A stretch of DNA of 33,593 bases from positions 1 through 33,593 of the forward strand of contig CANDCW010000022.1 in NCBI GenBank assembly GCA_947383275.1, in the 5' to 3' direction. Shown here in pieces: positions 7,063 through 15,321 of this stretch. The position numbers and the translations under genes are program-made. This stretch comes from an uncultured Bacillota bacterium (GTDB lineage: Bacteria; Bacillota; Clostridia; Oscillospirales; Oscillospiraceae). The notes beneath the pieces are model-generated. The model did no database searches, was not told where the DNA came from, and was given only the letters and a program-made list of their open reading frames with translations. How positions within the stretch are numbered: position 1 is the stretch's first letter; every line of letters begins with the position of its first letter.

Positions 7063-8511
7063 TTACTCGTTATACCAGCTTCTCTTGATGGTGTCAAAGC
7101 GCTCCAGCAGGTCCATCTCATCCAGGCCGCTGTTCCAGCCATCCTCATGGAAGCGCGCGGCGTAGGTGACGTTCTCTTCCTCTCGGAGCACCGTCCAGCC
7201 CTCTTCCTCCAGGTCGGAGGTTCGGCTGCTGGACAAGCGGTATATGCTCAAAAACGCTTTCGGCTCCCGGCTCTCCCCCAGCCAGTGGGAGAACACCACC
7301 TCCCGCCGCCCGGTAACCTGGTCGTTGCGGGAAATGGTAATCTGGTCCCGCCAGCTCTCCGGGATGGTCAGATACCAGCCGTCGCTCACATTATGGTAGG
7401 TCGTGACCACATGGTTGCGGTTGCCCCGCTCGTCGTACTGCGCCCAGTCGATCAGCCAAAAGTTGCTGGAGCTGCTCTCCCCATAGCTGGGCAGCTGGTA
7501 GGGGGTTGGCAGCTCCGCCACCACATCCCCGTTGATGTCGGTGGGATTCACCTCGGTGTAGCCCTGAATCAGCTCCCGGCTGATCCCCTCCGCCCCCATG
7601 GATATATTGGCAAGCCTGCCGTTCAGCCATGCTACCACGTCAATGACCCGCCCCCCCTCGGCCAGCGCGCTGGTAACATAGAGGGCCGGCTGATTGTGGC
7701 TTCCGGCCAGATAATTGGTGCGAATACGGTTGAGGGCGTTAATCCCGGCGGACAGGTCGGCCACCCCCAGGGAGGCCATGGCGCCGTCCTCCCAGCCGTA
7801 GACCTCCACCTGGCTGCTGGGCCCGCCGGCGTCCATCCGGGTAACCAGCACCTCGGTTCGGGAATCCTGGTCCAGGTCCAGCAGGCGGCAGCCGCTGGAG
7901 CCGTCGCTGGCCACGCTGCACCGGGTGAGCAGCCGTTCGCTGCCCATCAAGCTGGCCCGGGTCATGAGCCGGACCGCAGCCAGGGCCTCTTCCCCGTCCA
8001 TCTCCCCGCCGGGCAGGTCTATATCGTCCAGGGTATACACCCCCAGCTGATAGGCGCCGGTACTAATCTGCCAGTTGACGGCCAGCTCCTTGCGGCCCTC
8101 GCCGTTGAGCTGGGCGTAGTCAATGGCGTAGACGGCGCTGCCCTCCCCCTCCACTACGCCGGTGGGGACGTACTCCCCGCCGACCCGGTTAAAAATATAA
8201 ATCTTGATGGGCTTCTCGATGCCCGGTACCCGAAAAAAGGTAACCGCGCTCTCCCTCAGACCATCTCCATCCAGGTCCTGCAGCTGAATATTGGCGGTGT
8301 TGTCCCCCGCCATGATGGTCACATCCTCCACCCGGGCGCCGAACTCCGATTCCAGCCCGGTACGCGCCGTCCGGATGGCCGCGTTGAGCTGCTCGTAGCC
8401 CGGCGACTTCTCCGGCTGGCGGTACAAGTCGTCAGGGGAGCGGAACAGGCAGCCGCTGAGCAGCGCCGCAGTTGCCAGCGCCACAGCCGGCAGGGCCCAT
8501 TTCTTCTTCAC
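7063..8511 (-). CDS. Lipoprotein with FG-GAP/integrin-like calcium-binding repeats, function unknown
   Basis: The 482-aa product begins with a positively charged lipoprotein signal peptide (VKKKWALPAVALATAALLSG) with the cleavage cysteine next, so it is probably anchored to the outer face of the membrane. The body contains repeats ending in acidic loops: LQDLDGDGLRESAV, LLDLDQDSRTEVLV and a weaker PTDINGDVVAEL. These resemble the DxDxDG loops of FG-GAP/VCBS beta-propeller repeats. I chose the GTG at 8509-8511 because AAGGGAG lies eight bases before it; the upstream in-frame TTG at 8535 has no site. The gene lies directly upstream of a two-component system on the same strand, so a role as a surface sensor or effector of that system is possible, but this is inference. 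Confidence 0.8.
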   Translation of the reverse strand: MKKKWALPAVALATAALLSGCLFRSPDDLYRQPEKSPGYEQLNAAIRTARTGLESEFGARVEDVTIMAGDNTANIQLQDLDGDGLRESAVTFFRVPGIEKPIKIYIFNRVGGEYVPTGVVEGEGSAVYAIDYAQLNGEGRKELAVNWQISTGAYQLGVYTLDDIDLPGGEMDGEEALAAVRLMTRASLMGSERLLTRCSVASDGSSGCRLLDLDQDSRTEVLVTRMDAGGPSSQVEVYGWEDGAMASLGVADLSAGINALNRIRTNYLAGSHNQPALYVTSALAEGGRVIDVVAWLNGRLANISMGAEGISRELIQGYTEVNPTDINGDVVAELPTPYQLPSYGESSSSNFWLIDWAQYDERGNRNHVVTTYHNVSDGWYLTIPESWRDQITISRNDQVTGRREVVFSHWLGESREPKAFLSIYRLSSSRTSDLEEEGWTVLREEENVTYAARFHEDGWNSGLDEMDLLERFDTIKRSWYNE

Positions 8512-8615
8512 CGCGCCCGCTCCCTTCCGATACAAAATCCACTACATACGGGTGGTACATATCATCATATCACAAATTGCAAAAAAAGCTATAGGTTTTT
8601 ATAATTTTTCCCACA

Positions 8616-8651
8616 ACAAAAAATCCACCCGTCCCGGATGGGATGGGTGGA
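8616..8651 (-). terminator. Rho-independent terminator after the second histidine kinase gene
   Basis: Read on the minus strand, a hairpin with arms TCCACCC and GGGTGGA (inner pairs TCCC/GGGA) is followed directly by a run of six T. It lies 33 bp after the kinase stop codon and before the lipoprotein gene, separating the two signalling loci. Confidence 0.85.
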
Positions 8652-8683
8652 AGATCTCATACCGCTCGCCCGACAGCCGCGCA

Positions 8684-10771
8684 TCAGCTCGCCTGGGGCA
8701 GGGTGACAATAGCCTTAAACAGATCGCCGTCCACGGCCAGCTCAAAGGTTCCGCCTTGGAGCTCAGTGAGGCTCCGGGCAATGGACAGCCCTAAGCCGGA
8801 GCCCTCGGTGGACCGAGACTCCTCCCCCCTTACAAACCGCTCCATGAGCCGCTCGGCTGGGACGTTCAGGGGCTCCCGGGAAATGTTCTTTACCGACAGG
8901 GCCACCTGGCCCTTCCCCCGCTCCAGGTCCAGGTAGACCCGGGTGCCCTCCATGGCGTACTTGGCGCAGTTGGACAGCAGGTTGTCAAGAACGCGCCACA
9001 GGTGGCGGCCGTCAGCAAAGACCCAGGTCTCCCCCTCGGGGAGGGTAGTCACCAGGGTGAGGCGCTGCTGGGTCAGCCGCTCCTCCCACTCTGCCGTCGC
9101 CTGGTCGATGAGCTGGGCCATGCCAATCTTCTCCCGAGTCACCGACAGCACCCCTGTGGACGCTTTCGACGCCTCCACCAGATCCTCGGTGAGCTTTTTC
9201 AGCCGCTGGGACTTCCGGTCCAGCACCTCGATATACTCCGCCGCCTTTGGGTCGGTCTGGTCGGTGGATTTCAGCAGGTTGACATAATTTATGATCGAGG
9301 TGAGGGGCGTCTTCAAATCGTGGGAGACGTTGGTAATCAGCTCCGCCTTGAACCGCTCGCTCTTCATCTTCTCGTCCACCGCCCCGGACAGCCCCACCGA
9401 GATGTTATTCAGGTCCTCCGCCTGAAGGCGCAGGTCGTAGGGCATACGCCGGGTGTCGATCTGGTACTCCAGGTCCCCCTTGGCGATGGTCTTGGTCCCC
9501 TGGCGCAGCCGGTGGTAGCCGTAGGCCCACCAGGACAGGAACAGCAGCAGAGCCAGCTGCAAACAGAAATAAATCAGCATAAATCCCCCGTCATAGTACC
9601 CTACGCTCAACAGAAAGACGGTAAAGGCGGTGTAAGCTCCAAAGCCCAGCACCAGCTTCCAGGTGAAGGGAAGGAACTGAACAAAGTCATGGACGGTCTG
9701 GACCGTCCATCTCACCACCCTGCACAGCAGGGTGGTTTTGGCCAGCACCCTCGTCTTGAGGCGGACAGCCAGAGTCCGCAGCAGCAGGGCGGCGCACCCC
9801 ACCCCGGCGGCAAAAAAGGCTCCGGCCCCCATCACGCCCAGCTTGTAAAAGGCGTTGAAATCCTGATTCATAATGGAGTAGACATTGGCCGCTCCCCAGT
9901 AGAGCTGCTCTGCTGTCCAGATAAAGCAGGCGGCCAGACAGACCACGGCAGCGATCACAGCCACGGCGTATAGGTCAAAGAATATCCGCTCCTGCCAGGT
10001 GGTGACGGTCCCCTCCGCCCCCGCCCTGTGTCCGGCGGTCCAGAGCACCCAGACCAGGGCCAGCAGGGTGAGCGCCCCCAGGCTCAAAAAGCCGGTGAGG
10101 TATTGGTCGAAGAAGGCCCGCTCGTTCATCCAGGCAATCCAAATCTGGGTGAACTCGTCTATAACACGGTCCTCCACCTCCTCGGGCACACCGTACTCCA
10201 GCACCAGCCGCAGAGGGGTGGACTCAGTCCCGGCGGCTGCGTTTTGGTCCGAATCGGTGTTCGAGGACATCTTCGCGCCGTAGTCGTAGTCGGAGTAGCG
10301 GTAGAGCGACCAGCCCTCCTCACTCAGCTCGAAGTTTTCCCGGCACACGCCTTTCACCGCCTTGAGCATGGACTCTCCCTCGGCCAGGTTGGCGCCCATC
10401 ACCTCGCCGGTATCGGCGTTCAGCACCCGGAAACGGAACCAGGTGTTTTGGCGGGAAAATCGCTCCTCCACGTTCTTCCTCTCCTCCCGGAGGGCCTCGG
10501 CGTCGGCCTGGAGGGTGGCGTCGGTGTTGCCCCCCTCGATCTGCTGCTCCAGCAGCTCCAGCTGGCGGGACAACTCAATGCCATCCATCAGCTCCCGCCG
10601 GCGTTCCTCCACGGCGTTGTAGTACCGGGAGGAGCTCTGCCAGCTGTCGTCGGCCACCGAGCCGAAGCTGAGCACCGCCCGCACCCCGAAGATCCCCGTC
10701 CCAAAGGCGGCGGCCAGCAGAACGGCCCAGGCGCACAGCTTGGCAATGAAATTGCCTTGCAGCTTTTTCAT
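8684..10771 (-). CDS. Large multi-membrane-span sensor histidine kinase (695 aa)
   Basis: This sensor kinase pairs with the response regulator 4 bp upstream. A first membrane segment (about 11-31) is followed by a long extracytoplasmic region of about 190 residues with a charged helical, coiled-coil-like stretch (about 55-105). Five further hydrophobic segments lie at about 225-245, 266-286, 312-332, 371-391 and 397-416. A HAMP-like linker precedes the HisKA domain, with the phosphorylated His484 in TNVSHDLKTPLTS. The ATPase domain has the N box DNLLSNCAKYA and the G2 box GSGLGLSIA; the usual G1 box (D-x-G-x-G) is not evident, the region reading VKNISREPLNVP, as in some related Firmicute kinases. 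I start at the ATG at 10771, seven bases after AAGGGG; the longer frame to 10813 overlaps the regulator. The ligand is unknown. Confidence 0.92.
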   Translation of the reverse strand: MKKLQGNFIAKLCAWAVLLAAAFGTGIFGVRAVLSFGSVADDSWQSSSRYYNAVEERRRELMDGIELSRQLELLEQQIEGGNTDATLQADAEALREERKNVEERFSRQNTWFRFRVLNADTGEVMGANLAEGESMLKAVKGVCRENFELSEEGWSLYRYSDYDYGAKMSSNTDSDQNAAAGTESTPLRLVLEYGVPEEVEDRVIDEFTQIWIAWMNERAFFDQYLTGFLSLGALTLLALVWVLWTAGHRAGAEGTVTTWQERIFFDLYAVAVIAAVVCLAACFIWTAEQLYWGAANVYSIMNQDFNAFYKLGVMGAGAFFAAGVGCAALLLRTLAVRLKTRVLAKTTLLCRVVRWTVQTVHDFVQFLPFTWKLVLGFGAYTAFTVFLLSVGYYDGGFMLIYFCLQLALLLFLSWWAYGYHRLRQGTKTIAKGDLEYQIDTRRMPYDLRLQAEDLNNISVGLSGAVDEKMKSERFKAELITNVSHDLKTPLTSIINYVNLLKSTDQTDPKAAEYIEVLDRKSQRLKKLTEDLVEASKASTGVLSVTREKIGMAQLIDQATAEWEERLTQQRLTLVTTLPEGETWVFADGRHLWRVLDNLLSNCAKYAMEGTRVYLDLERGKGQVALSVKNISREPLNVPAERLMERFVRGEESRSTEGSGLGLSIARSLTELQGGTFELAVDGDLFKAIVTLPQAS

Positions 10772-10775
10772 GCGC

Positions 10776-11465
10776 TCACCCCTTCTCAATCTTGTAGCCC
10801 AGGCCCCAGACAACCTTCAGGTACCGGGGCTCGGCGGGATTGATCTCGATCTTCTCCCGCAGATGGCGGATGTGGACGGCCACGGTGTTTTCAGACCCGT
10901 AGGCCGGGTCGTTCCACACCTGTTCATAAATCTGGGCAGAGGAAAACACCTGCCCCGGGTGGGACAGCAGCAGCTTGAGGATGTTATACTCGATGGGGGT
11001 AAGGGAGATGGGCTCGCCGTCCACGGTGACCACCTTGGCCCCGTCGTCCATGGCGATGGGCCCGGCGGTAATAAGTCCCGGGCCTTTCTCCGCCCCGCCC
11101 AAGGCGGTGTACCGCCGCAGCTGGCTCTTTACCCGGGCGATGACCTCCAGGGGATTGAAGGGCTTAGTGATGTAGTCGTCCGCCCCGATGTTCAGGCCCA
11201 GAATCTTGTCGGTGTCCTCGCTCTTGGCCGTGAGCAGGATGATGGGGACGTTGCTTCCCTCCCGCAGCTTGGCGGTGGCCCGAATGCCGTCCAGCTCGGG
11301 CATCATAACGTCCATAAGGATCAGGTGTATCTCGTGGTTCTCCGCCGCCCGGATGGCCTCCCGGCCGTCGTATGCCTTGACGGTCTGGTAGCCCTCGCTG
11401 GTGAGGTAGATGTCCAACGCGGAGACAATATCCCTGTCGTCGTCGCAGATCAGGATGGTGTACAT
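10776..11465 (-). CDS. OmpR/PhoB-family response regulator
   Basis: The 229-aa regulator has a receiver domain with D8-D9, phosphoacceptor Asp52 in LMDVMMPELDG, Thr79 and Lys101 (ITKPFNP), and a winged-helix output domain with PISLTPIEYNILKLLL, VFSSAQIYEQVW and a final YLKVVWGLGYKIE. The frame is open 53 codons further upstream, but the ATG at 11463-11465 is preceded by GGAGGAG at ideal distance and begins exactly at the conserved MYTILICDDD, so the extension is not coding. It is cotranscribed with the large kinase (4-bp gap). The family resembles VanR/cell-envelope regulators of Firmicutes; the regulon is not visible. Confidence 0.95.
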   Translation of the reverse strand: MYTILICDDDRDIVSALDIYLTSEGYQTVKAYDGREAIRAAENHEIHLILMDVMMPELDGIRATAKLREGSNVPIILLTAKSEDTDKILGLNIGADDYITKPFNPLEVIARVKSQLRRYTALGGAEKGPGLITAGPIAMDDGAKVVTVDGEPISLTPIEYNILKLLLSHPGQVFSSAQIYEQVWNDPAYGSENTVAVHIRHLREKIEINPAEPRYLKVVWGLGYKIEKG

Positions 11466-11497
11466 TGTACCGCTCCTCCCCGTTTGTTTCTGAATAC

Positions 11498-11525
11498 AGC
11501 ATAGCACAGACAATTTAAATCGCAA
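11498..11525 (-). promoter_or_regulatory. Candidate promoter of the second two-component operon
   Basis: On the minus strand TTGCGA (11520-11525) and TATGCT (11498-11503) are spaced by 16 bp, 33 bp upstream of the ATG. Each box matches four of six consensus bases. An inverted repeat ATTAAG-N5-CTTAAT at 11536-11552 lies just upstream and could be an activator or autoregulatory site. Confidence 0.4.
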
Positions 11526-11570
11526 GTGGGAAAATATTAAGAAGTACTTAATTTTCCGGCATACCGCGCC

Positions 11571-11599
11571 AAAAAGGGCCGTCCCGCAGGACAGCCCTT
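11571..11599 (-). terminator. Rho-independent terminator after ybaB
   Basis: On the minus strand AAGGGCTGTCC pairs with GGACGGCCCTT across the loop TGCG, allowing a mismatch next to the central pairs, and five T follow at once. It lies 14 bp after the ybaB stop codon and ends the dnaX-ybaB transcript before the two-component genes. Confidence 0.88.
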
Positions 11600-11613
11600 C
11601 TGGAATCCATCTT

Positions 11614-11964
11614 TCACAGCCCAAGCCCGCCCAGGTTCAGTCCCCCGGTGAGGGACTGCATGGTACTGGCGGCGTCGGCGTCGGCCGCGCGCATGGCCTC
11701 GTTGACCGCGGCGACAATCATGTCCTGGAGCATCTCCACGTCCTCAGGGTCTACCGCCTCCGGGTCGATCGCCAAATTTTTCAGCTCATGCCTGCCGTTG
11801 ACGGTAGCAGTAACCATCCCACCCCCGGAAGCGGCCTGATACTCCTTCTCCTGGAGCTCCTGCTGCATGCGCAGCATGTCCTGCTGCATCTTTTGGGCCT
11901 GCTTGAGCATGTTCATATTCATGCCGCCGCCCATGCCGGGCATACGGCCATATCCCTTCGCCAT
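11614..11964 (-). CDS. ybaB: YbaB/EbfC family nucleoid-associated protein
   Basis: This is a small dimeric DNA-binding protein of the YbaB/EbfC family. The 116-aa sequence has a glycine/methionine-rich start (MAKGYGRMPGMGGGMNMNML), a helical segment (KQAQKMQQDMLRMQQELQEK), the typical beta hairpin with GGGMVTATVNGRHEL, and LAIDPEAVDPEDVEMLQDMI. The ATG at 11964 has AAAGGAG upstream. It lies 24 bp after dnaX, the usual order in Firmicutes. The third common member of that operon, recR, is not present downstream: a terminator and a two-component system follow instead. Confidence 0.95.
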   Translation of the reverse strand: MAKGYGRMPGMGGGMNMNMLKQAQKMQQDMLRMQQELQEKEYQAASGGGMVTATVNGRHELKNLAIDPEAVDPEDVEMLQDMIVAAVNEAMRAADADAASTMQSLTGGLNLGGLGL

Positions 11965-11988
11965 AATGAAAACTCCTTTATGTCAATT

Positions 11989-13731
11989 TTATTGAAAGGT
12001 AATATTGTCCAGCCCGCCGAAGGAGGACATCAGGTCGTCCAGCGGGTCTTTTTCCGCAGCCGCGGGCTGTGCCGGCTTTGAAGGGGGCGGCGTTCCGGTG
12101 ACCACGCTGACCCGCGGCTCGCCGCCAAAGGAGGAAGCCGCCGCCTGAGCCAGTTTTTCCAGTACCGCCGGCTTATTCAGCACGGAGCGGGTAAACTCGC
12201 TGTCCACCCACAGCGTAAGCGTGCCGTTGTTCCACACGCCGGTCACCTTGGCCGGGTTATTCAGGTATGGCATTACCGTAGGAGGGGCCTTGCCCCGCAG
12301 GCCCGCCGCAAAGGAGGGCCAAAAGGAGCTGTCGCCGCCCTGAGCCGGCGGGGCCGCCTGGACGGCAGCGGGTTGGGGCGCGGAAGGGGGCGGCTCCGGC
12401 CCGGGGGCAGGTTCCGGCTCATCAAAGACGTACTCCGCTTCCTCCGCAGGCGCGTCGTCAGGGGGCGGGGGAAGCTCCTCCTCCCAGGGGGGCAGGCCGT
12501 CCGCCCCCTCCGCCTTGGCCGGAGCGGGCCGCGCCTTTTCCGGTTCCGCTTTGGAGATGGACTTTGGTTCCGCAGACGGGGGGATTCCCTTGGCCAGCCG
12601 TTCCTCCAGCCGGGCGATCCGAGCGGACAGCCCGGCAAAGGACTCGTCCAGCCCCTCGTCGCTGAGGCGGATTAGACACAGCTCCGCGCCGGTGCGGCGG
12701 TTGGCACTGCGGGGCAGATCGGCCGACGCCTTCTGGAGCTGGGTAAGCATTTGCAGCAGCCGCTGGGCAGACAGCAGTTCCCCCAGGCGGCGCAGGGTGG
12801 CCTCGTCATAACCGCCGGCCATCAGGGCCGCGCCCCCCTGAGGAGCGGTCTTGCGCAGCAGCAGGTCCCGGGCCAGGGAGGACAGCTCCCCCAGCACGGA
12901 GCCCACGTCTTTCCCCCCCGAATACAGCCGGGCCAGGGTTTCCAGGGCCGCGGCAGTGTCCCGGACGGCCAGCCGCTCCATGAGGGCCGCGGTCTCCACG
13001 TTGCCGGCCAGGCCCAGCGTATCCAGAATGTCCTGTTCGTCCACAGCCCCCCCGCCCCCGGCACACTGATCCAGCAGGGACAACGCATCCCGCATTCCGC
13101 CGTCGGCCAGACGGGCAAGCAGGGCCGCCCCCTCCTTTGTCAGGGGGATGGATTCCCGCTCCGCCACATATTGCAGCCGCTGGGCAATCTGAATGGGCAG
13201 AATGCGCTTGAACGCAAACTGCTGGCACCGGCTCTTGATGGTGGCGGGCACCTTGTGCAGCTCCGTGGTGGCTAGGATAAAGAGCAGATGGGGCGGCGGC
13301 TCCTCTAAAATTTTCAGCAGGGCGTTAAAGGCGGCAACCGACAGCATATGGACCTCGTCTACAATGTATACCCGCCTGGCCACGGCTGCGGGAGTGTATA
13401 CCGCCTCGTCCCGCAGGGCGCGGACCTGGTCCACGCCATTGTTGGAGGCGGCGTCAAGCTCCAGTACATCCAAAATGGAGCCGTTCTCAATACCCAGGCA
13501 CGCGGGACAGGCGTTGCAGGGATTGCCGCCCTGGGGGTTTTGGCAGTTCACCGCCCGGGCCAAAATTTTGGCGCAGGTGGTCTTGCCCGTCCCCCGGGTA
13601 CCGGTGAACAGATAGGCATGGGACAGCCGCCCCGACGCCGCCTGGCGCTTCAGCGTCTCAGTGATATGCTCCTGGCCCACCACATCGTCAAAGGTTTTGG
13701 GCCGCCATTTGCGGTACAGCGCCTGATACAT
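11989..13731 (-). CDS. dnaX: DNA polymerase III subunit gamma/tau
   Basis: DnaX is the AAA+ clamp-loader subunit of the replicative polymerase. The 580-aa protein starts MYQALYRKWRPKTFDDVVGQ, has Walker A GTRGTGKT (about residues 44-51), the four zinc-binding cysteines (C63, C72, C75, C78), a DEVHMLS Walker B and the SRC motif in TIKSRCQQFAF. A proline- and acid-rich linker (about 390-460) separates this from a C-terminal domain that ends near VWNNGTLTLWVDSEFTRSVL and matches the tau-type tail. I start at the ATG at 13731, preceded by GGGAGGTGG; the frame is open to 13782 without a better site. It lies just downstream of the SRP RNA gene and upstream of ybaB, as in Bacillus. No frameshift site was identified. 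Confidence 0.95.
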   Translation of the reverse strand: MYQALYRKWRPKTFDDVVGQEHITETLKRQAASGRLSHAYLFTGTRGTGKTTCAKILARAVNCQNPQGGNPCNACPACLGIENGSILDVLELDAASNNGVDQVRALRDEAVYTPAAVARRVYIVDEVHMLSVAAFNALLKILEEPPPHLLFILATTELHKVPATIKSRCQQFAFKRILPIQIAQRLQYVAERESIPLTKEGAALLARLADGGMRDALSLLDQCAGGGGAVDEQDILDTLGLAGNVETAALMERLAVRDTAAALETLARLYSGGKDVGSVLGELSSLARDLLLRKTAPQGGAALMAGGYDEATLRRLGELLSAQRLLQMLTQLQKASADLPRSANRRTGAELCLIRLSDEGLDESFAGLSARIARLEERLAKGIPPSAEPKSISKAEPEKARPAPAKAEGADGLPPWEEELPPPPDDAPAEEAEYVFDEPEPAPGPEPPPSAPQPAAVQAAPPAQGGDSSFWPSFAAGLRGKAPPTVMPYLNNPAKVTGVWNNGTLTLWVDSEFTRSVLNKPAVLEKLAQAAASSFGGEPRVSVVTGTPPPSKPAQPAAAEKDPLDDLMSSFGGLDNITFQ

Positions 13732-13768
13732 CTGTCCACCTCCCAAAAATGCTTCGCCTCGGCACAAA

Positions 13769-14047
13769 ACAAGACCGCACACCGGCCTTTGAAGCGCGGG
13801 ACATACCCGTTACCTGGACAGCCGGCTCAAGAACAGTATCCCCGCGGCACACGGGGCCATCCGCTTAGTGCTGCTCGGTTCCCCGCCTGACACGGTTCAC
13901 GTCAGCCCCGTTGCGCGGGACCGGTCTATCATCACTGCTTTTCCAGGGCAGACAATACAGCCTCACGTCCGGGGGCCGGGATTCATCCCCGCTGTAGCGG
14001 ATTGCGGGCATAGGGCACCGCTATCTCCCCGACTAGTGCGGCCTTGT
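13769..14047 (-). ncRNA. ffs: Signal recognition particle RNA, large (Alu-containing) Firmicute type
   Basis: The minus-strand sequence has the conserved Alu-domain block (GGGGAGATAGCGGTGCCC, then CCCGCAATCCGCTACAGC and GGGATGAATCCC) and the S-domain core, including TCCCGCGCAACGGG, CGTGTCAGGCGGGGAACCG and AGCAGCACTAAG. The GGAA tetraloop closed by CGG/CCG is visible in that core. The ends pair as ACAAGGCCGCAC (14047-14036) with GTGCGGTCTTGT (13780-13769), which sets the approximate limits at about 279 nt; Bacillus scRNA is similar in length. Short U-runs follow the 3' arm. The RNA binds Ffh and directs membrane-protein nascent chains to the translocon. It lies directly upstream of dnaX, the standard Firmicute location. 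Exact ends are inferred from pairing. Confidence 0.93.
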
Positions 14048-14067
14048 TCCGCACCGAGACGGAACAA
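14044..14067 (-). other. Perfect hairpin in the SRP RNA precursor leader
   Basis: On the minus strand TTGTTCCG and CGGAACAA form an uninterrupted 8-bp stem with an 8-base loop. Its 3' arm shares ACAA with the first four bases of the closing helix of the mature SRP RNA, so the two structures compete. It may mark a processing site; in Bacillus the SRP RNA is trimmed from a longer precursor by RNase III. Confidence 0.6.
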
Positions 14068-14079
14068 AAGCTGGTTGTT

Positions 14080-14108
14080 ATTGTACTATATTTTTTCCAC
14101 TTTCGCAA
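14080..14108 (-). promoter_or_regulatory. Promoter of the SRP RNA gene
   Basis: On the minus strand TTGCGA (14103-14108), a 17-bp spacer and TACAAT (14080-14085) form a good sigma-A promoter. Transcription would start near 14073, about 26 bases before the mature 5' end, and could continue into dnaX. Confidence 0.65.
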
Positions 14109-14118
14109 TGATTATTTT

Positions 14119-14152
14119 AAAAAAACTTCCCCCCGCTTCAGGCGGGGGGAAA
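14119..14152 (-). terminator. Rho-independent terminator after the polysaccharide deacetylase gene
   Basis: On the minus strand TTCCCCCCGC pairs with GCGGGGGGAA around a small CTGAA loop and is followed by G and seven T. It lies 12 bp after the stop codon and separates the deacetylase gene from the SRP RNA promoter. Confidence 0.92.
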
Positions 14153-14164
14153 CCGGCGTTTTTC

Positions 14165-15175
14165 TCAGGGGTTGGGATACGCGTAGACGATGGGCCTGAC
14201 CTCCGGAGCAAGCGCCTCCAGGGTGTAGCCGGCGTTCTGATAGCCCTCAATAATGGCGGGCAGGGCAGCCACGGTGTTGGCATGGCTTTTGCTGTCGTGC
14301 ATCAGGAGGATCACCCGGCTGGCCCCTCCCAATTTGTCCAAGGCGTTTTGGGCCAGCACTGCCGGGGAGGGGGACTTGCGCACAGCGTCTCCATTGGCCC
14401 GGTTCCAGTCGAAGTAGACAAAACCCCTTCTGGTCATCTCGCTGACGATTTCCTGGTAGATCTGGCCGTTGTAGGCGTTAATGCTCCCGCCCGGGAAGCG
14501 GAATATCTGGGGCGCCTGGCCGGTGGCGTCCTCTATAATGTGGTACTCCTGGGCAAAGTCGTCCAAATATGCCTCCACCGAGTCATAAATCTTCCGGTAG
14601 CTGTGAGTATAGCTGTGGACGCCGATGGCATGGCCTTCGTCCACAATCTGCTTCATCCATTGCCGGGACTGCTCCGTGTCCTTGCCGACTACAAAGAAAG
14701 TGGCCTTGACCCCATAGCGGTCCAGAATTTTCAGCACCTCGGGGGTGCGGGCAGAGGGGCCGTCATCAAAGGTGAGGTAGCACACCTTTGCTTTGTTCAC
14801 ACTGTTCCACTCATGGGGCTGGGCATAGAGCTCAGGGTAAAGCTCCTGATACGCGGGGACCTCCGGGCCGGGATCTTCGGGAGCCGGGACGTCTTCCGTG
14901 TCTTTGGCCGGCACTGCGGCCCCTGGCTCCTGATCGTGCTGAACGCCGCCGTCCGCCGCCGGGACGCCGCTTTGTATCCGGTTCAGCTCGGCCCTGGCCT
15001 GCGTCAGGGAGGTCTCCAGCCCCACGGCCACTCCGGTCGGGACCAAAACGGCTGCAGCAAGCAGAAGGGGAACCGCCCACTTCACCAGTCCCTTAATGGA
15101 CAACGGGCTTTTTTTCAGCCGGGACGGAATTTTCTCCATAGCCTGCGGCTCCTGCACCATACTTTCTTGTGGCAT
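14165..15175 (-). CDS. Membrane-anchored polysaccharide deacetylase (NodB/CE4 family)
   Basis: CE4 enzymes remove acetyl groups from peptidoglycan or other N-acetylated polysaccharides using a divalent metal. The 336-aa protein has a cytoplasmic basic start, one membrane anchor (about 32-52), a proline/acid-rich spacer (~75-120) and an extracellular NodB domain (~128-330). Visible catalytic motifs are TFDDGPS (about 135-141), HSYTH with the two metal histidines (187-191) and RFPGG (226-230). I chose the ATG at 15175 (MPQESMVQEP), about ten bases after GGAGGGG; the frame extends to 15340 through a terminator and AT-rich intergenic sequence and is not coding there. It is flanked by terminators on both sides, so it is monocistronic. 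The exact substrate cannot be read from the sequence. Confidence 0.92.
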   Translation of the reverse strand: MPQESMVQEPQAMEKIPSRLKKSPLSIKGLVKWAVPLLLAAAVLVPTGVAVGLETSLTQARAELNRIQSGVPAADGGVQHDQEPGAAVPAKDTEDVPAPEDPGPEVPAYQELYPELYAQPHEWNSVNKAKVCYLTFDDGPSARTPEVLKILDRYGVKATFFVVGKDTEQSRQWMKQIVDEGHAIGVHSYTHSYRKIYDSVEAYLDDFAQEYHIIEDATGQAPQIFRFPGGSINAYNGQIYQEIVSEMTRRGFVYFDWNRANGDAVRKSPSPAVLAQNALDKLGGASRVILLMHDSKSHANTVAALPAIIEGYQNAGYTLEALAPEVRPIVYAYPNP

Positions 15176-15286
15176 TGGCCTCACCCCTCCAGCGCTCGAC
15201 ACGCTTCGACATTTATATTTCTTATTGTAGCCCCCTTCCCCCCCTATGGCAACCCCTAAATCATGACAAATAAATGAAAATTTGGT

Positions 15287-15314
15287 AACAAAGAGCCCCG
15301 CCTTACGGCGGGGC
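15287..15314 (-). terminator. Terminator after the M23 hydrolase gene
   Basis: On the minus strand GCCCCGCC-GTAA-GGCGGGGC is a perfect 8-bp GC hairpin (15314-15295) followed by TCTTTGTT. The T-run is interrupted but the position, 8 bp after the stop codon at the end of the ftsEX operon, is right for a terminator. Confidence 0.8.
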
Positions 15315-15321
15315 CCCATGC

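Noticed and set aside
6349..8604. 751-codon open frame on the plus strand opposite the response regulator and lipoprotein genes
   Set aside because: Same reason: antisense shadow with no domain, no ribosome binding site, and it spans two real minus-strand genes.
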